Below are positions 56,792-64,000 of a stretch of DNA of 64,000 nt, piece by piece. The translations under genes were made by a program, and so were the position numbers. The notes under the pieces are model-generated. The model saw only the letters and a list, made by a program, of their open reading frames with translations, was not told the origin of the DNA and searched no databases. The stretch comes from Paenibacillus sp. BIC5C1 (GTDB taxonomy: Bacteria; Bacillota; Bacilli; Paenibacillales; Paenibacillaceae), in the NCBI RefSeq assembly GCF_032399705.1, contig NZ_CP135922.1, forward strand, positions 6,634,001-6,698,000, given 5' to 3'. Every line of letters begins with the position of its first letter. Positions within the stretch are counted from its first letter, which is position 1.

Positions 56792-58666
56792 TCACACCGC
56801 CTCCATCTGGGCCTGAATCATCTGGTAATATACGCCTTGTCGGACCAACAATTCCTCATGTGTTCCTGTCTCTGCAACCGTGCCTCCATCCATCACAATA
56901 ATGCGATCCATATGGGGCATCCAATGCAGTCGATGTGTTGCCAGAAAAATCAGCTTACCCTCAAACAGCGGCAACATCGTCTGTTTCAATTCATATTCGG
57001 TCTCCACATCCAGATGTGCAGTCGGCTCATCCAGCAGTAGGATCGGGCGCGCACTAAGCAGAGCTCTCGCCAGCGCCACCCGCTGTTCCTGTCCTCCACT
57101 GAGCTGCCTTCCCCCAGCCCCAATCGGTTCCTGCAACCCATTCGGTAAGGAGGAGGCAAGCTTATGCAGACCTGCTGCGTGAATGGCGTCAGCCACCTCC
57201 GCATCCGAAGCTTCAGGCATATAGAATCGAACATTATCCGCTAAGCTGCCACTGAAAATAGTTGGATGCTGCGGAATCGCCGCCGTTTGTTTTCTCCAAT
57301 CTTCCATCATCTCTGGAGATAAGGGCTGGCCGTTATATAAGATTTGACCTGAAGTAAGCTGCTGGAAACCTGCCAGCACATCAATGAGGGTTGATTTCCC
57401 TGCACCGCTCGCTCCGATAATTCCTACTTTGCCAAGACCGGAAACCTGAAACGTTACATCATTCAGCGAACATGGCCCGTCTTCCTGATGCCGTACCTGT
57501 ACGTTAGTGAGCGCCAGTCTGCTCGTTGCCTCCCAAGAGGGTGTCAATGAGCAATCAGCCACGCCACTTAGGGCATTTATCTCACGCATAACCACCCGTA
57601 TGGTGGATGGATTCACACCGCTTTGGCCAGAAGAAGGCTCAGGTGAAGAGATTTCACCATTCTTTTCTGACTCTTCATGTAGAACAGCACTCGTGTACGC
57701 TTCCTTCTGCTTACGTTCAGCCAGTTTCCCTCGTTCAATCATCTGGCTGATTGCTTCCCCGGCCTCTTTGCCGTCCAGTGTAGCGTGGTAATCTGCACCT
57801 ACCATTCGTACAGGCAGGAAGTATTCCGGTGCGAGAATGAGAACGGTCAGCGCTGGTCCAAGCAGCATATGTCCTTCCGTCAGGCGCAGCCCCAACCCAA
57901 CCGCCACCGAAGCCACCGATAGCATGGTGAAGAAATCGAGTGCGAAGGAGGACAGAAAAGCCATACGCAGGGTAGACATCGTAGCCTTGCGATAACGCTG
58001 ACTGACCCGAATGATCGTTTCCCCATGTTTTCTGCTTTGTCCCAGTGTTTTGAGTGTTTCCAGCCCACGCAGCGTATCTACAAAATGATTAGCAAGCGCT
58101 TTGTACGACTTGAACTGTCCATCGATCTTGCGTTGTGCAGCCAACCCCACCAAAATCATAAAAACAATCAGGATCGGCAGCGTCAGCGTCAAGATAACCC
58201 CGGACATCATATCCAGCTTGAAGACATAGAACAGAATAACGATTGGCGTGAACCCCATCCCAAGCATGCGGGGAATAAACAATTCAAGATACGTCTTATA
58301 CTGGGCTGTTCCTTGGCGTGCCAAGGTTACCAGGTGCCCTGTTCCTTCAGTTTTGGCAAAACGCGGTCCCAGCCGGAACCACTGCTCCACCATCTGTCTA
58401 CGCAGACTGTTTCCTGTCTTCTCCGCGTACCGCGAAGCGATGAGCTGCAACCAGAATGACAGGGAATAGCGGGCGGCAAAAGCGGCCAAGAACAACAGCA
58501 GCACCGGGTACTGCCCCGTTACAGGTGAACCTTGAAACAATGCCGTAATCGCCTGTGCCAGCCATTTCGCCTGCATGATAATCGTCATCGCCTGCAACAG
58601 TACCAGCGCTGAGGCCAGCGCCAGTACCGGCCGGATGCCCGGCAGCTTCAGCAGCCCCCGTCCCAT
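56792..58666 (-). CDS. cydD: Thiol reductant ABC exporter subunit CydD
   Basis: A 624-residue half-exporter: type-1 membrane domain (about 15-310), a Ser/Glu-rich insert of about 70 residues, and an ATPase with Walker [10 protein letters not shown], signature LSGGQEQRVALARA and Walker B ILLLDEPTAHLD. It starts 1 base after the cydB stop and ends 1 base before the cydC start, so the four cyd genes form one tightly packed unit. Sequence and order fit CydD, the partner of CydC. Confidence 0.92.
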   Translation of the reverse strand: MGRGLLKLPGIRPVLALASALVLLQAMTIIMQAKWLAQAITALFQGSPVTGQYPVLLLFLAAFAARYSLSFWLQLIASRYAEKTGNSLRRQMVEQWFRLGPRFAKTEGTGHLVTLARQGTAQYKTYLELFIPRMLGMGFTPIVILFYVFKLDMMSGVILTLTLPILIVFMILVGLAAQRKIDGQFKSYKALANHFVDTLRGLETLKTLGQSRKHGETIIRVSQRYRKATMSTLRMAFLSSFALDFFTMLSVASVAVGLGLRLTEGHMLLGPALTVLILAPEYFLPVRMVGADYHATLDGKEAGEAISQMIERGKLAERKQKEAYTSAVLHEESEKNGEISSPEPSSGQSGVNPSTIRVVMREINALSGVADCSLTPSWEATSRLALTNVQVRHQEDGPCSLNDVTFQVSGLGKVGIIGASGAGKSTLIDVLAGFQQLTSGQILYNGQPLSPEMMEDWRKQTAAIPQHPTIFSGSLADNVRFYMPEASDAEVADAIHAAGLHKLASSLPNGLQEPIGAGGRQLSGGQEQRVALARALLSARPILLLDEPTAHLDVETEYELKQTMLPLFEGKLIFLATHRLHWMPHMDRIIVMDGGTVAETGTHEELLVRQGVYYQMIQAQMEAV

Positions 58667-58667
58667 A

Positions 58668-59681
58668 TCAGTACTCCAAGTGATGCTGATCGTTCAGACG
58701 TTTGCGGAAAATGTAATAACTCCAGATCTGATAGCCGAGTACAAACGGAAGTAGCGTACAAGCCACAATCGTCATCACTTTCAGCGAATATGCACCGGAT
58801 GAAGCATTATAGACTGTCAGATCAAACGCCGAACCCATAGAACTCACCATGACCCTAGGAAACAGACCGATAAACACGGAGGCAAACGCGATAGCAATGA
58901 CGGCGCCCGTCATACCGAAGGCCCAGGCTTCACGTTTCTGACGTACGAAGTAAGCCGCCAAGCCCAATGAAGCAGCGCCCAGGATTACCATAATCCAGAG
59001 TGCCCAGCCGCGTACGGCAAATACATCGGTCATGAAGTATGTCATCACGGCGTAGACCGCGAGAATTGCGGCCAGCGGCAGCATCAGCCTTTTAGCCATA
59101 TTCAGGGCACGTTCTCTAAGATCTCCGACGGTCCGCAGTGAAGCAAACAGTAAACCATGCACCAGACACAACAATGTCACGCTCAACCCACCGACCACCG
59201 TATACGGATTAACGATGTCCAGGAAGCCTGGACGAAGCTGCATCTGTGCATCAATAGGCAGGCCTTTCATCAACGTAGCGAAGACAACCCCGAACAGGAA
59301 TGGCAGTAACGCACTGGAGACTACGATGATGATGTCCCATGTTTTGCGCCAGCGTTCATGTCTCATTTTGCTGCGGAATTCAAAGGCAACTCCGCGCCCG
59401 ATCAAGGCCAGCAGTACCACGACCAGCGGCAGATAAAAACCGCTAAACAGCGTAGCATACCAGTGCGGGAAGGCTGCAAACATTGCACCCCCCGCCGTAA
59501 TCAGCCAGACTTCATTGCCATCCCAGAACGGACCGATCGAGTTGATCAGGGTACGACGTTCACGATCCGTTTTGCCAATCATTGCAGTGGACATGCCCAC
59601 ACCAAAATCAAAACCTTCCAGAAAGAAAAAACCTACAAACAAGACAGCAATCAGCAAAAACCACAACTCACTTAGTGACAA
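58668..59681 (-). CDS. cydB: Cytochrome bd ubiquinol oxidase subunit II
   Basis: A 337-residue, eight- to nine-helix membrane protein. Translation probably starts at the TTG at 59681, giving MSLSELWFLLIAVLFVG, the usual family N-terminus; the GGGGG before it sits in the end of cydA. The ATG at 59696 is the alternative, and longer readings are not credible. GFDFGVGM and 'NEVWLITAGGAMFAAFPHWY' are diagnostic. It overlaps the cydA stop by 14 bases. It binds no haem itself but is required for assembly of the oxidase. Confidence 0.92.
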   Translation of the reverse strand: MSLSELWFLLIAVLFVGFFFLEGFDFGVGMSTAMIGKTDRERRTLINSIGPFWDGNEVWLITAGGAMFAAFPHWYATLFSGFYLPLVVVLLALIGRGVAFEFRSKMRHERWRKTWDIIIVVSSALLPFLFGVVFATLMKGLPIDAQMQLRPGFLDIVNPYTVVGGLSVTLLCLVHGLLFASLRTVGDLRERALNMAKRLMLPLAAILAVYAVMTYFMTDVFAVRGWALWIMVILGAASLGLAAYFVRQKREAWAFGMTGAVIAIAFASVFIGLFPRVMVSSMGSAFDLTVYNASSGAYSLKVMTIVACTLLPFVLGYQIWSYYIFRKRLNDQHHLEY

Positions 59682-61083
59682 CAGAATAACCCCCATCCAC
59701 GCCGAACGGATCGGCCGATTCATCATGCTCCTCCGGCTTCTCGACTGCATATGGTCCTGCCTTGATTTCACGAACGAACAGATAGACCATCACAATGCCG
59801 AGAACCGTATACGCTGCTGTAAAAGCAATGGTGGAGAATAAAATCTGTCCTGCGCTTACGTTCGGGGATACCCCGGCTGCGGTCGTCATGTAGCCGAATA
59901 CCGTCCACGGCTGCCTTCCCACCTCAGTCATAATCCAGCCCGACGTATTGGCGATAAACGGCAGGGAGATGGCGAACACCATCAGACGCATAAACCACTT
60001 GCCTGCTCCCTCCAGCTTGCGGCGCATCGCCAGGAATGTACCGTACAGAGCCAGCAAAATCATCAATCCACCCGCAGCAATCATAATGCGGAAGCTCCAG
60101 AACGTTGTCCGTACCGGTGGAATATAGTCCCCTGGTCCATACGTTTGCTCATACTCCGCTTGCAGCTCCTTCATACCTTTGACACTGCCGGAGAACTTGC
60201 TGTAGGACAGATAACTGAGCAATCCAGGGATTTTGATCTCGCCGGAATTCTCCTGTTTGTCCGGATCGATAAAGGCTACCACCGTCCATGGGGCAGGGTC
60301 TTCCGTCGTCGTCCATGTTCCTTCACTTGCTGCCATTTTCATTGGCTGCGTCTCCACCAGATATTGCGCCTGGAAGTGACCCGAGAAGGCAACACCCAGC
60401 GAGGAAACCAGACCAATAATGATGGCAATGTTGAACGACTTGCGGAAAATCTCCACATCCTGCTTCTTCATCAACTTGTAGGCACTAATCCCGGTTACGA
60501 CGAATGCACCTGTCATCAGGGCACCGAAGATCGTGTGCGGGAACTCCACCAGTAGTTGACCATTCGTAATCAGTGCAAAGAAATCATTCATCTCTGCGCG
60601 GCCATTATTAATCTCGAAGCCAACCGGATGCTGCATGAATGAATTGGCTGCCAGAATCCAGAGCGCGGACAGGAATGTGCCGACAAATACCAGCCAGATA
60701 CACGCCAAGTGCACCTTTTTGGACAAACGATCCCATCCGAAAATCCAGAGTCCAATAAAGGTAGACTCCATAAAAAACGCCAATAAGGCTTCCACAGCCA
60801 ATGGCGCACCAAATACATCCCCGACAAAACGGGAGTACTCCGACCAGTTCATGCCGAACTGGAATTCTTGCAGAATGCCTGTGACTACACCGACGGCGAA
60901 GTTAATCAGGAACAGTTTTCCCCAGAATTTGGCCATCGTTTTGTAAACTTCCTTACCCTTCACTACGTACAACGTCTCCATAATCGCTACCAGCAGCACA
61001 AGACCGATGGACAGCGGCACAAAAAAGAAATGGAAAATCGTTGTGAGCGCATATTGGATACGCGATAACATGATCGGATCCAT
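59668..61083 (-). CDS. cydA: Cytochrome bd ubiquinol oxidase subunit I
   Basis: A 471-residue subunit with about nine helices that carries haems b558, b595 and d and reduces oxygen with quinol electrons. The b595 ligand is expected at His18 (TTIFHFFFVPLSIG). GRQPW (quinol site), 'NSFMQHPVGFEI' and EALLAFFMEST are characteristic. The quinol loop looks short, as in the Bacillus-type enzymes. The start follows AGAAGGGG. Expression should rise at low oxygen; two Fnr/Rex-type dyads precede it. Confidence 0.95.
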   Translation of the reverse strand: MDPIMLSRIQYALTTIFHFFFVPLSIGLVLLVAIMETLYVVKGKEVYKTMAKFWGKLFLINFAVGVVTGILQEFQFGMNWSEYSRFVGDVFGAPLAVEALLAFFMESTFIGLWIFGWDRLSKKVHLACIWLVFVGTFLSALWILAANSFMQHPVGFEINNGRAEMNDFFALITNGQLLVEFPHTIFGALMTGAFVVTGISAYKLMKKQDVEIFRKSFNIAIIIGLVSSLGVAFSGHFQAQYLVETQPMKMAASEGTWTTTEDPAPWTVVAFIDPDKQENSGEIKIPGLLSYLSYSKFSGSVKGMKELQAEYEQTYGPGDYIPPVRTTFWSFRIMIAAGGLMILLALYGTFLAMRRKLEGAGKWFMRLMVFAISLPFIANTSGWIMTEVGRQPWTVFGYMTTAAGVSPNVSAGQILFSTIAFTAAYTVLGIVMVYLFVREIKAGPYAVEKPEEHDESADPFGVDGGYSVVTK

Positions 61084-61180
61084 ACCGTTACCCCTTCTTT
61101 CTGTTCATATCACAGTTTTCGTATTTGGCATTGAAGCCCCTTCTTCCGTTTCTGTCAGCCAAACACGTATTGATGAACGT

Positions 61181-61263
61181 ATTGTGCCAGATAGACTATT
61201 TTATACATGTGACAATTATCACAAACCCTGCCATGACAGCAAAAAAAAGTGACGATGGTCACA
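61181..61263 (-). promoter_or_regulatory. cyd promoter region with two Fnr/Rex-type dyads 40 bp apart
   Basis: TGTGA-CAATTA-TCACA (61208-61223) and AGTGA-CGATGG-TCACA (61248-61263) fit TGTGA-N6-TCACA, the first perfectly. Centres are exactly 40 bp apart. If CACAAT (61186-61181) is the -10, the sites lie at -41.5 and -81.5, the classic activator spacing. If TATAAA (61205-61200) is used, the first site overlaps the promoter and would repress, as Rex does. Confidence 0.65.
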
Positions 61264-61362
61264 CAATAGAAAAAATTAAACCTAATCTTTGGGCTTGCCA
61301 GCTTCGTCTATTCACGGAAGATGCTCATGTTTGGGACGGAACGCCCATATGTTAGTGTCAGG

Positions 61363-61371
61363 CATAAAATA
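61363..61371 (+). promoter_or_regulatory. Possible SigK/SigE-type -10
   Basis: CATAAAATA fits the mother-cell sigma pattern CATA-N3-TA. It lies 150 bases before the first gene of the glycosyltransferase operon. No convincing -35 was found. A hairpin GCACC/GGTGC sits at 61434-61462. The rest of the 61264-61512 gap holds nothing else I recognise. Confidence 0.3.
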
Positions 61372-61512
61372 CGCTGGGCAAAAAGGGCTTTACATATTGA
61401 ATCATTGGAATCATTGATATCATTCAAAGCCGCACCAATCCGATTTTTATCAGGTGGTGCTGCTTCAATCCATGAACGGACAAAAATGCAAATCAAGTGA
61501 GGTGATTTGTCG

Positions 61513-62811
61513 ATGGAAGAGATGTCTCCGATTCTGGACCCGGAGCCTCATCAAAGGGCAGATGCAGAAGAGTCTAGTACGGCTCTGCCTGCCTTTCGTT
61601 ATATACTTTTCCCCCGGAAAGGAGGATGGTCTACCTTTCCCTATCCAGACATCGCTGCGCTAATGGTTGCCGAAGGGCCTGTCTACTATGTCAGCAGTCT
61701 GGAGCGATCCGAGGAAATGCCTGCGAATATCTCCGTTATCACGCTTCACGAAGCTGAGAAACTGTTACAGGAGCCACGTACGGTTGCTGTGGTTGCGCAT
61801 CCCTACTGGCTGACTGCCACAGCCTCGCTCCATCCGGAGCTCTGTATTGTACTTCTTCCTGAGCCGGTCGGTGAAGAAGCCGAGTCCCCCTTGTGGGAGA
61901 GCTGCATTTCAAGACTGGTCGGTATCGCCGATCTGGTGGGTACGACTTCAGAAACACGTTATATGAAGCTGGTATTCCAGGGTGTACGTGCCATCTGGCT
62001 GAATGGAGAGGATACCTCCCCTGCTGGTGTCATGCAAAAGGATGACCTCGAAGTTCCTCTCCGGGACTATGAACTGCTATTTCTGCATGCGCTTCGGCAG
62101 ACCCTCTCAGGTGTTCCGGATACGGTCACCCGGCTGCAATGCAGTGTGCGTGCCGACTTCTATCGTCAGCTTCGTTCCAAAGCAGGAGCGCATGAGACGA
62201 TTTCCTTTTTGCTGGCAGCCTATGAATATGTGCTAGAGGATTCCAGAGCGGCCGCTTCACTCAAGGAAGCATTCTCCCACGCGGTATTAAACGGGCGCAA
62301 TGATTGTGTAAGCTCCCACTATCGATTCCTCTCCGCGATTCATGCGAGGGCCGGGGAAATCGATAGTGCGTTGCAGGTGTATGGAATCAGCGCAGGCAGC
62401 GAGCAGGAACGTCACCATTATGAACAGCTCTGCCGCTGGCTTGAAGCCGGGGAGGAACAACTTGTCCGGGCAGAACTGCTGCGTCTGAATGATGATTATG
62501 GAAATGCATTGCACATTTTGGATGAACTCGGAGGCGAAACGGCACGGCATTGGAAATTTCGTATCTATCAGGAGACTGGACATGTGGAAGATGCATTAGA
62601 TTTGGTGCACGCAGTGGATATCCAAGATAGCCCCAGCCGACAGGATTATCGGCAGCTGTCGGGTCTAGCTCTGGCTCTGCGCGGGGAACGTCACGGGGCG
62701 GTGAGACAATTTCTGGAGACGGCACTGGAGGATGAAGATGCTCTTGCGCGAATCGTCGAGATGGAACTGTTGGATCAAGCCGTCCAGCAATTGCTGGGGG
62801 AGGTGCCATGA
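61513..62811 (+). CDS. Glycosyltransferase-operon protein with TPR-like C-terminus
   Basis: A 432-residue cytoplasmic protein whose exact family I do not recognise. The ATG at 61513 leaves 8 bases after GAGGTGA. Residues about 30-180 form an alpha/beta segment (FPRKGGWSTFPYPDIAALM, VAVVAHPYWL, ADLVGTTSETRYMKL) resembling the donor-side half of GT-B-fold glycosyltransferases. From about 210 onward the sequence is helical and repeat-like (HYRFLSAIHARAGEIDSALQ, LRLNDDYGNALHILDEL), suggesting tetratricopeptide repeats. Its stop overlaps the next gene as ATGA. It probably helps recruit or guide the glycosyltransferases encoded next. Confidence 0.7.
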   Translation: MEEMSPILDPEPHQRADAEESSTALPAFRYILFPRKGGWSTFPYPDIAALMVAEGPVYYVSSLERSEEMPANISVITLHEAEKLLQEPRTVAVVAHPYWLTATASLHPELCIVLLPEPVGEEAESPLWESCISRLVGIADLVGTTSETRYMKLVFQGVRAIWLNGEDTSPAGVMQKDDLEVPLRDYELLFLHALRQTLSGVPDTVTRLQCSVRADFYRQLRSKAGAHETISFLLAAYEYVLEDSRAAASLKEAFSHAVLNGRNDCVSSHYRFLSAIHARAGEIDSALQVYGISAGSEQERHHYEQLCRWLEAGEEQLVRAELLRLNDDYGNALHILDELGGETARHWKFRIYQETGHVEDALDLVHAVDIQDSPSRQDYRQLSGLALALRGERHGAVRQFLETALEDEDALARIVEMELLDQAVQQLLGEVP

Positions 62812-63719
62812 TGCTGGACCCGAAGAAGCGTATACAACATGTGAATGGACCGATGGTGCATAGGAAAATACGATCCGAGACATCTCATACTCCAACTGAA
62901 ACGTTGGAATTACCGCACGCTGAACCAGGTGACCAAGGGGATCAGGATGCCGGTAAACACCAGGAAACAGGCCTATATAGAGAGCCATTTACCGTTCGTC
63001 GTGTTCGTAAAAGTCAGGGCAATAAACTGACCGCTATGCTTCAGGTACGTAACGAGCGCGGGCGATACCTGGAGGAAGTGCTGGGCGACCTGAGTGAATT
63101 CGTAGATGAGATTGTCATTGTGGACGATGCCAGCACAGATGGTACACCCGATATATGCAGAGCCTATCCAAAGGTCGTTCGTCTGGAAGTGCTGGAGAAG
63201 CCGTTATTTGCGGAGGAATGGCGATTACGCAATGCGCTATGGCAAGCAGCAGTAGGTACCTCACCCGATTGGCTGCTCTCGGTTGATGCCGATGAGCTAT
63301 ACAGCATGGAAGCGAAGAAAGCGATACGCGCTCTGATTAACCAGGATCATGCGGACTGGATCGCTTTCCGCTTCTATGATATGTGGGGCGGACGAACTCA
63401 CTATCGGGAAGATGAGCTTTGGGGGCTTCACCGACGTCATACCGCTTCCCTGGTCCGTTATATGCCGGGTTATCCTTACTTTTATCCGCAGCAAAATCAT
63501 CATGTGCCTCGTCTTCCCTTGCCCTGTACCGTACTGCCCGGAATCAGCACGGAATTGAAAGTCCAGCATCTTGGCTGGGCAGGAAGTCTGGAGGATCGGG
63601 TTCGGAAATATTTGCGTTATAAACGAATTGATCCACACGGCGAGTGGGGCAGCCTGGAACACTATGAATCGATTCTTGATCCGGATCCCCGACTGATTCC
63701 GTGGAAGGAGGAGCAGTGA
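62808..63719 (+). CDS. Glycosyltransferase family 2 protein
   Basis: A 303-residue GT-A enzyme. A charged N-terminal stretch of about 75 residues precedes the catalytic domain, which starts LTAMLQVRNERGRYLEEVL. The nucleotide-sugar motifs are VDDASTDGTPD and the metal-binding D-x-D in LLSVDADELY. The start follows GGGGGAGGTG; a second ATG three bases on is equally possible. It is coupled to both neighbours. Transfer of a sugar from a nucleotide donor to a cell-surface or spore-surface acceptor is likely; the sugar is unknown. Confidence 0.88.
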   Translation: MMLDPKKRIQHVNGPMVHRKIRSETSHTPTETLELPHAEPGDQGDQDAGKHQETGLYREPFTVRRVRKSQGNKLTAMLQVRNERGRYLEEVLGDLSEFVDEIVIVDDASTDGTPDICRAYPKVVRLEVLEKPLFAEEWRLRNALWQAAVGTSPDWLLSVDADELYSMEAKKAIRALINQDHADWIAFRFYDMWGGRTHYREDELWGLHRRHTASLVRYMPGYPYFYPQQNHHVPRLPLPCTVLPGISTELKVQHLGWAGSLEDRVRKYLRYKRIDPHGEWGSLEHYESILDPDPRLIPWKEEQ

Positions 63720-63720
63720 G

Positions 63721-64000
63721 ATGGGCGTTGTCAGCATATTGACACACAGCTTCACCGATGGATATAACCGGGAATTCAGCCGGGTGTTCGGGGGCGGCCT
63801 GGAGCGTTACGTCCTTGATTTGTGCAGTGTAATCCGCGGATTGGGACATATCCCCGAGGTTCATCAGTTGTCCTATTTTGAAGCTTTTCAGACCCGCACG
63901 GAACAGATCGATGTATATGGGTATGCCTACGATATGAATGATGTGCCCGAAGCTTTTGCCCGAATGGCTGCCGCAGCGCGAGGGCCTGTGATCTATGCAA
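63721..64000 (+). CDS. Glycosyltransferase family 4-like protein (3' end outside window)
   Basis: Only the first 93 residues are in the window. They carry FGGGLERYVLDLCSVIRGLGH, the acceptor-side N-terminal pattern of GT4 (GT-B) enzymes. The start follows GGAGGAGCAGTGAG directly after the GT2 stop, so it belongs to the same operon. The product is cut by the window edge, so family and length cannot be confirmed. Confidence 0.8.
   Translation, partial: MGVVSILTHSFTDGYNREFSRVFGGGLERYVLDLCSVIRGLGHIPEVHQLSYFEAFQTRTEQIDVYGYAYDMNDVPEAFARMAAAARGPVIYA

Noticed and set aside
59682..59771. Longer N-terminus of CydB
   Set aside because: It would overlap cydA by over 100 bases and add 30 residues absent from the family; the TTG at 59681 gives the canonical N-terminus.

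Overview
The window reads as part of a low-to-mid GC Firmicute chromosome, most likely Paenibacillus or a close relative. This is an inference from the strong AAGGAGG-type ribosome binding sites, frequent TTG and GTG starts, a YesM/YesN-type two-component pair, GlpP antitermination, a cydABDC operon and lipoprotein-dependent sugar transporters that lack their own ATPase. I see no rRNA, tRNA or CRISPR array. The window starts inside an ABC exporter gene and ends inside a glycosyltransferase gene.

Region by region. 1-3.9 kb: a MarR-controlled heterodimeric ABC exporter. 3.9-4.7 kb: a complete IS200-type element. 4.7-14.7 kb: mostly single genes, namely uronate isomerase, an MBL-fold hydrolase, a small lipoprotein, a cytoplasmic alpha-amylase, a nuclease-helicase fusion, an HmoB-like haem monooxygenase and an LTA-synthase-family enzyme. 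14.9-30.1 kb: a carbohydrate locus on the plus strand with a GH63-like hydrolase, sensor kinase, AraC-type response regulator, sugar-binding lipoprotein, two permeases, GH2 beta-galactosidase, short-chain dehydrogenase and two strongly divergent homologues of the glycine decarboxylase P-protein subunits. A TGAAAGCG box recurs in front of three of its transcription units.

30.1-35.3 kb: cidR/cidAB, an AbrB-like regulator with an added zinc knuckle and HTH, a divergent doxX/hxlR pair and a Gfo/Idh/MocA oxidoreductase. 35.3-39.5 kb: glycerol catabolism (glpP-glpK and glpD, with an attenuator-like hairpin in front of glpD). 39.7-45.8 kb: a stand-alone GTP cyclohydrolase II gene, a second sugar ABC transporter without ATPase and a gluconokinase. 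The gluconokinase gene lies between a heavily structured leader and a 195-bp long inverted repeat. 46.3-48.1 kb: an NTF2-like/ArsR divergent pair and an unknown protein.

48.3-53.6 kb: a visibly AT-richer stretch with a MacB-like ABC pair facing a GntR(YtrA)-ABC operon. 53.6-54.7 kb: a TagO/WecA-type transferase. 54.8-61.1 kb: cytochrome bd oxidase and its CydDC exporter, with two Fnr/Rex-type boxes exactly 40 bp apart at the promoter. 61.5-64 kb: the start of a glycosyltransferase operon.

The best candidate for something undescribed is the uncoupled, active-site-altered GcvPA/GcvPB-like pair inside a sugar operon. Next are the long inverted repeat at 45.9-46.1 kb and the structured leader in front of the gluconokinase gene.
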